Origin: Oscillospiraceae bacterium
GTDB lineage: Bacteria; Bacillota; Clostridia; Oscillospirales; Acutalibacteraceae
Assembly: GCA_029004655.1 (NCBI GenBank)
Contig: JAQVYP010000124.1
Span: 1 to 5,476 of the forward strand
DNA: 5,476 nucleotides
Direction of reading: 5' to 3'
Positions 1-5,476 of this stretch are shown in pieces. How positions within the stretch are numbered: the stretch's first letter is position 1; the number at the start of each line of letters is the position of its first letter. The position numbers and the translations under genes are program-made. The notes beneath the pieces were generated by a model that did not search any database, had not been told where the DNA came from, and worked only from the letters and a program-made list of their open reading frames with translations.

Positions 1-982
1 ACATATTTTGTTCCCAGCGCACTACCCAAGGGTCAAGAGTGTACTTCACAAACTCTAAGGACTGCTGCTCTATATTTGAAAAGCTACTTTTTTCAAGGTC
101 AGCCAGCATATGTGGTGGTACTCTAAAAATACGGGCGATTTCATTAATCTGAAATTTTCGTGTTTCCAGAAACTGCGCTTGCTCAGGAGGTATACCTATT
201 TGCTGATATTTCATGCCTTCTTCCAGCACTGCCACCCTGTGAGAGTTAGTTGATCCTTGATAGGCAGCGTTCCAGCTGTCTTTTACCTTTTGTGGGTCTT
301 TGATTGTTCCAGGATGCTCCAGCACACCACCGGGTGCCGCTCCATTAGCGAAGAACTTTGCACCGTATTCTTCCGTAGCCATCGCCAACCCAATGGCGTT
401 TTTAGCCATAGCAATCGGTGAATATCCCACTAATCCATCAAAACCCAAGCCGGGGATATGAAGCACATCGGATGGGTCGAGATAAACTAAGCTGTCTTTG
501 CCAAGGGTGGGTGCGTCCTCTACACTTCGCTGGTACAAATAAAAAAGCCGTCCGTTTTTATCACGGTCGACTGTCATTTTATTTGGCATAAGAGGATAGA
601 GAGCAATAACCTCACCACGTGCGTTCCTTATAATCTGTGCGTAAGCATTGCCCCATAATAAAAGATGACTCATCAACGTTTCTCGGAACGTGAAGGAAGT
701 CATCTCAGGGTTTGGCTCATCGTGGAGCAATCTATATAAAGGATGTTTTAAATGTTTCTCTTTACCACCGCTATCGTTGTATTTATAGACATGAAGCGGA
801 AGTCCGGCTAATGTTTCGGCCAATATTCTCACGCATGAGTAGACCGCCGTCATCTGCATTGCCGTATGTTCATTGACAGGTTTTCCGGCAGTCGTTCCTC
901 CGAAAAAGAAACTATAACGGCTACCACTCAGACTATCCTTAGGTTTATCACGCGCCTTGAATATTCCTTGTAAGATTCCCAT
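1..982 (-). CDS. Phage portal protein, HK97-like family (C-terminus cut by window edge)
   Basis: Portal proteins form the ring at one capsid vertex through which the terminase pumps DNA and to which the tail attaches. I translated this frame by hand; it is open from the ATG at 982 to the left edge, giving 327 residues. The family is usually about 400-440 residues, so roughly the last quarter is missing. Family signatures seen: a Q-M-T-A-V-Y-S-C-V-R-I-L-A-E stretch (residues 43-56) followed by GLPLHVY; HPLYRLLHDEPNPEMTSF (80-97); LLLWGNAYAQI (107-117); a PIAMAKNAIGLA helix (189-200); FFANGAAPGGVL (210-221); and near the edge IFRVPPHML (285-293) and SNIEQQSLEFVKYTLDPW (302-319). Three in-frame starts occur in a row: GTG 991, ATG 988 and ATG 982. 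An AAGGAG site at 998-993 lies 4 nt from ATG 988 and 10 nt from ATG 982. I chose 982 because MGIL is the start I recall for relatives, but 988 is almost as likely. The gene follows the terminase stop closely, as expected in a packaging operon. Confidence 0.95.
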   Translation of the reverse strand, partial: MGILQGIFKARDKPKDSLSGSRYSFFFGGTTAGKPVNEHTAMQMTAVYSCVRILAETLAGLPLHVYKYNDSGGKEKHLKHPLYRLLHDEPNPEMTSFTFRETLMSHLLLWGNAYAQIIRNARGEVIALYPLMPNKMTVDRDKNGRLFYLYQRSVEDAPTLGKDSLVYLDPSDVLHIPGLGFDGLVGYSPIAMAKNAIGLAMATEEYGAKFFANGAAPGGVLEHPGTIKDPQKVKDSWNAAYQGSTNSHRVAVLEEGMKYQQIGIPPEQAQFLETRKFQINEIARIFRVPPHMLADLEKSSFSNIEQQSLEFVKYTLDPWVVRWEQNM

Positions 983-992
983 TGACATCACT

Positions 993-998
993 CTCCTT
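993..998 (-). promoter_or_regulatory. Ribosome binding site of the portal gene
   Basis: AAGGAG on the minus strand lies between the terminase stop (1003-1001) and the portal starts. Spacing is 4 nt to the ATG at 988 and 10 nt to the ATG at 982, so the site supports initiation here without deciding between them. Confidence 0.7.
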
Positions 999-1000
999 CA

Positions 1001-2644
1001 TTAAAAAATAAGCAGGCCACGTTCATCATAAACAGAAGAACCTGTACCACCACCACAGCGAATAGCACGGTCGAGTGCCATGATGGTTGCCACTGCACCA
1101 TCAATCTTTTCTGTGGACTTTTCTTTGTCTGCCTTGATATTTCCGGCAGGATCTGTTCGGATAAAGATGTTATCCATCATCCAGCGAAGAATCGGATGCC
1201 CACCATGAGCAATCTTTTGTTCCAAGGTCAGTTTCATCAGTTCTTTGGTCGGTGGAGACATATCTTTAAAGCCTTGACCGAACGGAACAACCGTAAAGCC
1301 GAGGTTTTCAAGATTCTGCGTCATTTGCACAGCACCCCATCGGTCGAAGGCTATTTCTCTAATGTTATATTTTGTACCAAGTTCCTCAATAAAAGCTTCA
1401 ATGAATCCGTAATGAACCACATTGCCTTCTGTTGTTTTAAGAAACCCTTGCTTTTCCCATACATCATAATTTACATGGTCACGCCGAACACGCAAATCGA
1501 TGTTGTCCTCCGGTATCCAGAAGAACGGCATAACAGTGTATTTATCGTCCTCATCCAATGGCGGAAAGACCAGCACGAAAGCCGTAATATCCGTACTGCT
1601 CGATAGGTCAAGACCTCCGTAGCAGACTCGCCCACGCAGTGATTCCGGGTCAACACCAAATGCACAGTCATCCCATTTTTCCATAGGCATCCACCGCACT
1701 GCCTGTTTGACCCATTGATTGAGCCTAAGTTGTCGAAAACTGTTCTCTTCAGCAGGGTTCTGTCTTGCTGATTCAAAAGCTGCCTTGACTTTATCCATAC
1801 TGACCGTTATTCCCAGCGAGGGGTTCGCTTTCTTCCACACCTTTGGATCAGTCCAGTCATCTTCTAAAGCAGCACCATATATAACAGGGTAGAAGGTAGG
1901 GTCATTTTTTCTGCCATCAATGATATCCAAAGCTTTCTGATGTACCTCCCAGCAGATACTGTTCTGGTTGTCCCCGGCAGTGGTTATAAGAAAATACAGT
2001 GGCTGCATTCTTGCATCACCACTGCCTTTTGTCATAACATCGAAGAGTTTTCTGTTCGGTTGGGTGTGTAGTTCGTCAAACACCACACCGTGGGTGTTGA
2101 AACCATGTTTGTTGCCGACATCGGCTGACAGCACTTGATAAATACTGCCTGTCGGTTGATAGATAAGTCGCTTTGTAGAGTCAAGGATTTTCACTCGTTT
2201 TGCTAAAGCAGGACACATCCGCACCATATCAGCTGCGACGTTAAAAACGATGGATGCCTGGTTGCGGTCGGCAGCACATCCGTAAACCTCGGCGCGTTCC
2301 TCGTTATCTCCGCAGGTGAGCAACAGGGCAACAGCCGCCGCAAGCTCACTTTTTCCCATCTTCTTCGGTATTTCCACATAAGCAGTATTGAACTGCCGAT
2401 AGCCGTTCGGCTTCAAAATTCCGAACACATCGCGAATTATCCGCTCTTGCCAGTCAATTAGTTCAAATGGCTTTCCTGACCATGTACCTTTGGTATGGGA
2501 GAGTGCCTCTATAAAGGATACCGCATAATCAGCGGTGGATTTATCGTAGACCGAATCAGCTGCTTTAAATAGCGTTGGTGTGTATTTCTTGAGTTTTCGT
2601 ATATCCGCCGCCTCCTTTTGCACATAAAAATAGACCTGCATCAT
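1001..2644 (-). CDS. terL: Phage terminase large subunit (TerL; Terminase_1-like ATPase/nuclease)
   Basis: TerL is the packaging motor: its N-terminal ATPase drives DNA through the portal and its C-terminal RNase H-like nuclease cuts the concatemer. Residues are numbered here from the farthest upstream in-frame start, GTG 2692. The ATPase half has a Walker A-like IPKKMGKS (108-115), a Walker B GVVFDE with catalytic Glu (202-207) and a coupling motif LITTAG (235-240). The nuclease half has GGLDLSSSTDI with Asp 362, IAFDRWGA with Asp 450, and STEKIDGAVA with Asp 531, the expected acidic triad. The total of about 530-560 residues is normal. The start is uncertain. I give ATG 2644, which has GAAGG (2654-2650) 5 nt upstream. 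GTG 2692 and ATG 2683 lack a convincing SD. Family similarity seems to begin at KLKKYTPT (34-41), just after a strong SD facing an ATA codon at 2602. The gene follows the DUF5049 gene directly, and no small terminase subunit is adjacent. Confidence 0.96.
   Translation of the reverse strand: MMQVYFYVQKEAADIRKLKKYTPTLFKAADSVYDKSTADYAVSFIEALSHTKGTWSGKPFELIDWQERIIRDVFGILKPNGYRQFNTAYVEIPKKMGKSELAAAVALLLTCGDNEERAEVYGCAADRNQASIVFNVAADMVRMCPALAKRVKILDSTKRLIYQPTGSIYQVLSADVGNKHGFNTHGVVFDELHTQPNRKLFDVMTKGSGDARMQPLYFLITTAGDNQNSICWEVHQKALDIIDGRKNDPTFYPVIYGAALEDDWTDPKVWKKANPSLGITVSMDKVKAAFESARQNPAEENSFRQLRLNQWVKQAVRWMPMEKWDDCAFGVDPESLRGRVCYGGLDLSSSTDITAFVLVFPPLDEDDKYTVMPFFWIPEDNIDLRVRRDHVNYDVWEKQGFLKTTEGNVVHYGFIEAFIEELGTKYNIREIAFDRWGAVQMTQNLENLGFTVVPFGQGFKDMSPPTKELMKLTLEQKIAHGGHPILRWMMDNIFIRTDPAGNIKADKEKSTEKIDGAVATIMALDRAIRCGGGTGSSVYDERGLLIF
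2611..2619 (-). promoter_or_regulatory. Strong Shine-Dalgarno-like site inside the annotated terminase 5' end
   Basis: AAAAGGAGG on the minus strand is the best SD match near the terminase start. The next 8 nt lead to ATA at 2602-2600, in the terminase frame, and no ATG, GTG or TTG in any frame lies at a usable distance. Either the real start is a rare ATA, or this is a relic or chance site within the coding sequence. Confidence 0.45.
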
Positions 2645-2717
2645 GCAAGCCTTCAAATCTATCTGTACGAGAAACAGAGCCATTTTTGGCACTGTTCTCT
2701 TGTTAGTGTTTAGTTAA

Positions 2718-2897
2718 TTATTTCTCCTCACCGGTCAGAATGAATCGGGAATAGGCACCAATGTTATCAGAAAGGTAAACAAGCAGCTCGTCATACCCTT
2801 CTCGCAGAGCGATTTCCTGCACCTTCCGCACATCAAACATATTCGTTTCGCCTGTGTCACGGATGGCAAGTATTTGTTCCTTTATCTTCTTATCCAT
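2718..2897 (-). CDS. Small phage protein, DUF5049 family
   Basis: The product is 59 residues and begins MDKKIKEQILAIRDTGETNMF. It matches my recollection of DUF5049, a short phage protein found just before the large terminase; the function is unknown. The pattern I/V-RDTG-x-TNMFD, then KVQEIA and YDELLVYL, predicts a small, mostly helical soluble protein with no membrane segment or cysteines. The frame is open further upstream to 2951, but I place the start at ATG 2897: the peptide from there is the recognised family, an AAGAGG-type SD (GAGG at 2907-2904) lies 6 nt before it, and an earlier start would overlap most of the end of the DUF4314 gene. The start overlaps the DUF4314 stop by 8 nt, which suggests coupled translation. 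A role in DNA packaging or late-gene function is only a guess from position. Confidence 0.85.
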   Translation of the reverse strand: MDKKIKEQILAIRDTGETNMFDVRKVQEIALREGYDELLVYLSDNIGAYSRFILTGEEK

Positions 2898-3135
2898 TTT
2901 CAACCTCTTTAGAATCCTCCCTTCGGCACAAATCCTCTCCGTAAACCACATTTAAAGAAGAACCATTCTCCCAGCGAACCATGATACTACCCGTATCATC
3001 TACTCCGATGACAAAGCCTTTTGTTCCAATAGGAGGTGCTTGAACATCGTCCATGCGAACAAGTTCTACTCGGCACCCCACCGGATATTGTTTGCGGATG
3101 CGTTCCACAGTTTCTCTTGAAGGAAAGTTATTCAT
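2890..3135 (-). CDS. Small phage protein, DUF4314 family
   Basis: This 81-residue protein consists almost entirely of one conserved domain. An N-terminal helix (about residues 6-17, SRETVERIRKQY) leads into PVGCRVELVRMDD, QAPPIGTKGFVIGVDDTGSIMVRW and ENGSSLNVVYGEDLCRR. The alternating beta-strand pattern, with a G-x-V-x-G-V-D-D turn and a final W-x-N-G, resembles small SH3- or KOW-like barrels; that fold is my inference from the sequence pattern. The family is known from Firmicute phages and mobile elements and has no established function. The start is ATG 3135, with AGGAGG (3150-3145) 9 nt upstream. It overlaps the end of the virulence-related gene by 8 nt and the DUF5049 start by 8 nt, so the three small genes are probably translated in a coupled way. 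Confidence 0.9.
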   Translation of the reverse strand: MNNFPSRETVERIRKQYPVGCRVELVRMDDVQAPPIGTKGFVIGVDDTGSIMVRWENGSSLNVVYGEDLCRREDSKEVENG

Positions 3136-3931
3136 CAGTCATTACCTCCTCAGTTCTAGTCGGAGCACCATTTTTAAAGGCACTGTTGCCAGATAGGTTC
3201 TTCAGCAGAATTTTGCGCTCTGCTTTGTATTCTGAGCCTACGAAACCGAGTCGGACGAGGAAACAGCGAAAAGCGTACTTTTCATTTTCTACTTGCTTTT
3301 CGGTAGCATTGACTCTCTGTTGAGTTTTTGCCGTCTCACATAGTGCAGTCACAAAATGGGTGTAGGCTTTGACCTCATCCGAAGTAAGTTCTCCTTGAAA
3401 CCAAGGGAAACTGATAGTTTCTTCAGTTGTTATTATAGGAATGTAATCAGTACCGAGAGCCTTTTTTATTAGAGACGATTTGCTTTCTACCAATCGTTTG
3501 AGGTTTTCAAGAGCCGCATCGGTAAAAGCCGAACTTGGCAAATCGATGGTCAAGCGGTTAGTTTCGACCTCGTCAATTTGCTCAGGTTCCTCATATTCTG
3601 GTGGCTCCTCGTAATCGCTGTAAAGGCTCACTCTGCCGCCAAGAGCCGCTTCGTAAGGAATTTGAACATCCTCCGGTACAGGCTCTCCTTCTGGAAGTGG
3701 AGTATCATATTCTTCTGTAATCGCTTTGAAGTCATGCAGTCCTTGCAGGTCAGCAACCAAGCCAGGATTGTCCTCACCCTCGAGAATCCCGTTCTTGTCG
3801 ATGTGGTAACCGCCTACCTCATAAGCAAAGGTGGGTGCTCCGAGGTATTTTGTAGAGGTGTTAAGTTCCTGGCTGATTGCTGCCACCAGCAATTTTCTTT
3901 TTGGACCGGCAACATTGTAATTAATCTTCAT
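3128..3931 (-). CDS. Phage 'virulence-related' family protein, function unknown
   Basis: The product is 267 residues. I recognise it as the protein often annotated 'virulence-related' in clostridial prophages; no virulence role is evident and the label is best read as a name only. Three parts are visible. The N-terminal module (1-58) has the conserved pattern YNVAGPKRKLLVAAIS, then TKYLGAPTFAYEVGGYHIDKNG. An acidic, proline-rich middle (about 70-122) is rich in E, D, P and Y and is probably a flexible linker. The C-terminal module (about 125-256) starts NRLTIDLP, includes FPWF (175-178), and ends with a stretch around CFLVRLGFVGSEYKAERKILLKNLSGNSAF. There is no signal peptide, membrane segment or obvious catalytic motif. 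The start is ATG 3931, with AAAGGCGG (3947-3940) about 8 nt upstream. It is the first gene after the 98-bp gap and overlaps the DUF4314 gene by 8 nt. Confidence 0.85.
   Translation of the reverse strand: MKINYNVAGPKRKLLVAAISQELNTSTKYLGAPTFAYEVGGYHIDKNGILEGEDNPGLVADLQGLHDFKAITEEYDTPLPEGEPVPEDVQIPYEAALGGRVSLYSDYEEPPEYEEPEQIDEVETNRLTIDLPSSAFTDAALENLKRLVESKSSLIKKALGTDYIPIITTEETISFPWFQGELTSDEVKAYTHFVTALCETAKTQQRVNATEKQVENEKYAFRCFLVRLGFVGSEYKAERKILLKNLSGNSAFKNGAPTRTEEVMTDE
3145..3150 (-). promoter_or_regulatory. Ribosome binding site of the DUF4314 gene
   Basis: A perfect AGGAGG on the minus strand lies inside the last codons of the upstream gene, 9 nt before ATG 3135. It settles the DUF4314 start and suggests this gene can initiate strongly on its own as well as by coupling. 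Confidence 0.75.
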
Positions 3932-3956
3932 TTTTCATACCGCCTTTCATTTTTCG

Positions 3957-3993
3957 GTACTACATATATCACTCTAAACGCTGTAAATAGCAA
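3957..3993 (-). promoter_or_regulatory. Possible weak sigma-70-type promoter before the virulence-related gene
   Basis: On the minus strand, TTGCTA (3993-3988) could be a -35 element, followed after 17 nt by GATATA (3970-3965) or after 19 nt by TATATG. The matches to consensus are only 3-4 of 6 at each box. The location fits a promoter, since this is the only gap of about 100 bp between genes, but the upstream methyltransferase runs in the same direction and shows no terminator, so read-through could serve instead. Confidence 0.25.
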
Positions 3994-4015
3994 GTTGTTT
4001 TGAGCATTTATGTAG
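3960..4015 (-). repeat. Imperfect inverted repeat (dyad) in the only intergenic gap
   Basis: The outer arms CTACATA (4015-4009) and TATGTAG (3966-3960) are perfect 7-bp complements. Inside them CTCAAAAC (4004-3997) pairs with GTTTAGAG (3979-3972) except for one A/A mismatch. Two further A-T pairs join the blocks, giving about 16 pairs around a 17-nt loop. No T-tract follows the right arm, so it is not a standard intrinsic terminator. It could be an operator dyad or a leader-RNA hairpin before the virulence-related gene. Confidence 0.5.
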
Positions 4016-4029
4016 AGAATAATGTTTTT

Positions 4030-5476
4030 TTATTCGGCGGTATCTTGTCTGGAAAACACAATGCCTGATAAAACAAAATATACACATGGAAGTGCCACTC
4101 CGTTGCCCCACATCTTATACTCCGCAGAATCGGAATGAGGGTCTTTAAGCCACTTCGATATCTGCTTCAATGTCTTTGCTTTAGATGAGTTACCTGCAAC
4201 CTTACGATGAGTTTCAAATATGTTATACCAAGTGCGTAAGTCATCCATTGTTGGATTTTCTGTTTCCAGATTACTGCACCACCAATCCGGAAAACCTTGA
4301 AGCCTTGCACATTCGGTGGGTGTTAATCTTCTGACCGTGTATAGGGTTCCGTCTGTATTATTTATAAGGGGAGGGTCTTTATAATCAGTAGCAACCAGCG
4401 TATTTGCAAGCTCTTCTTCAGCGGTAGTAAAAAATGATGCCTTGCTGGAACTGAAAGTCGGATGAGCAACCGCTCCCGGACCCCTTGCAACTATTGTAGG
4501 CTCTACTTCTTTTTCCACAGCAAAGTTATATTTCGCATTCTTACCCTGGTTAAAAGCAGCACGATCAATGCCGTAAGCTACTGCATGATGGTCAACGGTA
4601 TTTAAAGTAAAGCTAATATCTTCATTTACGCCATCACCCTGCGGACCGTTCTTATCTTTTCTGCCTATCATGGAGCCTTGAAGGGCATAGCTTTCTACAA
4701 CAGCAATACCACCTTGATTGCAGGAAGGGTTTCCTCCATTTCCATCAATGGTGCGTGAAGTATCTGCCTCATATACACCGCTATGAGGATTGGATGATTT
4801 CATAGCATTGCTGTCTTTAGAACAGATACCATAGGCTTTCGGAGCAAATAACGTCTGGTCATTATTGCAGGATAGCGTTGCCGATTTATTATTTTGGATA
4901 AGGGCTCCTTTACCGCCACCCTCACAGCCACAGCGGATTTTGAGAGTTTTCGGTGTGTCACCGACTACAAAAGGTTGATTATTACCGCCTGTTCCATAAG
5001 TGGCTGATATTGTCGGTGCAACATCAATCGGTCCCGTAAAACGAGTATCTCTTCCATGATTATCAAAAACAGCTGCATCCATAACACAAGGTGGATGATG
5101 TGCCTCTGCTCGAAGTGTACAAGTGACATCTTCTGTGATGTCCATACGATTGCCACCCTGGTCATTTAGTACCACGCCGTTTCTGCCGGTACTCATTCCA
5201 CAATTGACACCGAGGGTCGAAGAAACATCCCCCGTCAGTTGCCCGTTGTAGCCATCAAAGCCTGATGCTCCAATGCCGACTTCAGTACCTCCGGCAGTTC
5301 CTTGCCACGAGCGGAAGCTCTCCTTAGAATACCCAGACAAGCCTTCTGGCTTAAATAGTATTTCTCCGGCACTCCCACCTGCAAAATCTGCGACAAGGAA
5401 GATGCGTTTTCTTCGTTGGGGAACTCCCCAGTATTGAGCGTCAAGCACTCGCCAGGCAATGGAGAAATTATCTCCC
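4030..5476 (-). CDS. C5 cytosine DNA methyltransferase, C-terminal part (N-terminus cut by window edge)
   Basis: The enzyme transfers a methyl group from S-adenosylmethionine to carbon 5 of cytosine in a specific DNA site; in phages such enzymes usually protect against host restriction. The frame is open to the right edge (GDNFSIAWR precedes the Val-Leu codons at 5448), so the true start, the SAM-binding motif I, the catalytic Pro-Cys motif IV and motif VI lie outside the window. With Val at 5448 as residue 1, motif VIII is YWGVPQRRKRIFLV (6-19), motif IX is RRLTPTECARLQGFPD (373-388) and motif X is WGNGVALPCVYFVLSGI (447-463). A C5 enzyme's target recognition domain lies between VIII and IX. 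Here that interval is about 350 residues, far longer than in simple family members such as M.HhaI, and it carries about nine degenerate repeats. A 58-residue segment also separates motifs IX and X. The recognition site cannot be read from sequence. The gene ends 98 bp before the virulence-related gene. Confidence 0.95.
   Translation of the reverse strand, partial: GDNFSIAWRVLDAQYWGVPQRRKRIFLVADFAGGSAGEILFKPEGLSGYSKESFRSWQGTAGGTEVGIGASGFDGYNGQLTGDVSSTLGVNCGMSTGRNGVVLNDQGGNRMDITEDVTCTLRAEAHHPPCVMDAAVFDNHGRDTRFTGPIDVAPTISATYGTGGNNQPFVVGDTPKTLKIRCGCEGGGKGALIQNNKSATLSCNNDQTLFAPKAYGICSKDSNAMKSSNPHSGVYEADTSRTIDGNGGNPSCNQGGIAVVESYALQGSMIGRKDKNGPQGDGVNEDISFTLNTVDHHAVAYGIDRAAFNQGKNAKYNFAVEKEVEPTIVARGPGAVAHPTFSSSKASFFTTAEEELANTLVATDYKDPPLINNTDGTLYTVRRLTPTECARLQGFPDWWCSNLETENPTMDDLRTWYNIFETHRKVAGNSSKAKTLKQISKWLKDPHSDSAEYKMWGNGVALPCVYFVLSGIVFSRQDTAE
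4363..5256 (-). repeat. Region encoding about nine degenerate Thr-Leu/Ile repeats within the methyltransferase recognition domain
   Basis: With Val at 5448 as residue 1, short repeats occur as DVSSTL (74-79), DVTCTL (107-112), DVAPTI (142-147), DTPKTL (164-169), NKSATL (187-192), DTSRTI (229-234), DISFTL (277-282), EVEPTI (314-319) and ELANTL (346-351). Most are followed by a Gly-, Asn- or His-rich turn and a small hydrophobic pair such as VV, LI or AV. Core-to-core spacing is 22-48 residues. The repeats are visible in protein but not as obvious DNA repeats, which indicates old duplications or convergent pattern. A conserved Thr-Leu/Ile/Val pair is a known hallmark of C5 methyltransferase recognition domains; equating each copy with a recognition unit is inference. 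Confidence 0.7.

Noticed and set aside
1196..1606. Plus-strand open frame of about 136 codons opposite the terminase gene
   Set aside because: It lies wholly antisense to conserved terminase sequence, has no recognisable family and no good ribosome binding site; it is a shadow frame.
1471..1776. Minus-strand alternative frame inside the terminase gene
   Set aside because: It overlaps the terminase nuclease region in another frame, and the peptide has no recognisable pattern.
2898..2951. Upstream extension of the DUF5049 gene to 2951
   Set aside because: The extra 18 residues are antithetical to the family start, have no better SD, and would duplicate coding of the DUF4314 C-terminus; ATG 2897 has an SD and the typical short overlap.
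3924..3938. Five-codon mini-frame (MKNED) beginning at ATG 3938, overlapping the start of the virulence-related gene
   Set aside because: It could act as a tiny leader cistron, but a frame this short occurs easily by chance and its SD spacing of about 4 nt is poor.
3036..4003. Plus-strand open frames at 3036-3323 and 3578-4003
   Set aside because: Both are antisense to the virulence-related and DUF4314 genes, give cysteine- and phenylalanine-rich peptides without a family pattern, and lack SD sites.
3960..4029. Intrinsic terminator after the methyltransferase gene
   Set aside because: The dyad in this gap is AT-rich with a 17-nt loop and is not followed by a T-tract on the minus strand, so it does not meet the usual form.
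4965..5459. Minus-strand alternative frames at 4965-5165 and 5235-5459
   Set aside because: They overlap the methyltransferase in another frame; the methyltransferase frame has motifs VIII, IX and X and continues to the window edge.
1..5476. tRNA genes, CRISPR arrays, insertion sequences or attachment sites
   Set aside because: Nearly all bases are taken by conserved phage genes, and I saw no direct-repeat array, terminal inverted repeats with a transposase, or cloverleaf pattern.

Overview
The window looks like a piece of a tailed bacteriophage or prophage from a low-to-mid GC Firmicute, most likely a gut Clostridia. The evidence is an HK97-type portal and terminase pair, purine-rich Shine-Dalgarno (SD) sites of the AGGAGG type, and three small accessory families (virulence-related protein, DUF4314, DUF5049) that I know mainly from clostridial prophages. 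The host call is inferred from gene content and was not computed. Every supported gene lies on the minus strand, so the transcriptional order runs from high to low coordinates.

Layout in the direction of transcription: (1) 5476-4030 is the C-terminal part of a C5 cytosine DNA methyltransferase. It enters from the right edge, so its catalytic motifs lie outside the window. (2) 4029-3932 is a 98-bp gap holding an imperfect 56-bp inverted repeat and a weak promoter-like sequence. (3) 3931-3128 is a phage 'virulence-related' family protein of unknown function. (4) 3135-2890 encodes a DUF4314 protein. (5) 2897-2718 encodes a short DUF5049 protein. (6) About 2644-1001 is the large terminase subunit. 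(7) 982-1 is the portal protein, whose C-terminus is cut off by the left edge.

The last five genes are packed tightly. Two junctions are 8-nt start/stop overlaps and the terminase-portal gap is under 20 nt, so they probably form one late, packaging-linked operon. Terminase and portal together make the DNA-packaging motor at the procapsid vertex. The methyltransferase probably protects phage DNA from restriction or marks it before packaging. The three small proteins between them have no known role. No small terminase subunit, HNH gene, protease or capsid gene is present; these would be expected beyond the two edges.

The points most worth a second look are the very long recognition region of the methyltransferase, which carries about nine degenerate Thr-Leu/Ile-centred repeats; the terminase start, where the best SD sits 8 nt from an ATA rather than an ATG; and the structured dyad in the only real intergenic gap. 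I see no RNA genes, insertion sequences, CRISPR arrays, attachment sites or plus-strand genes.
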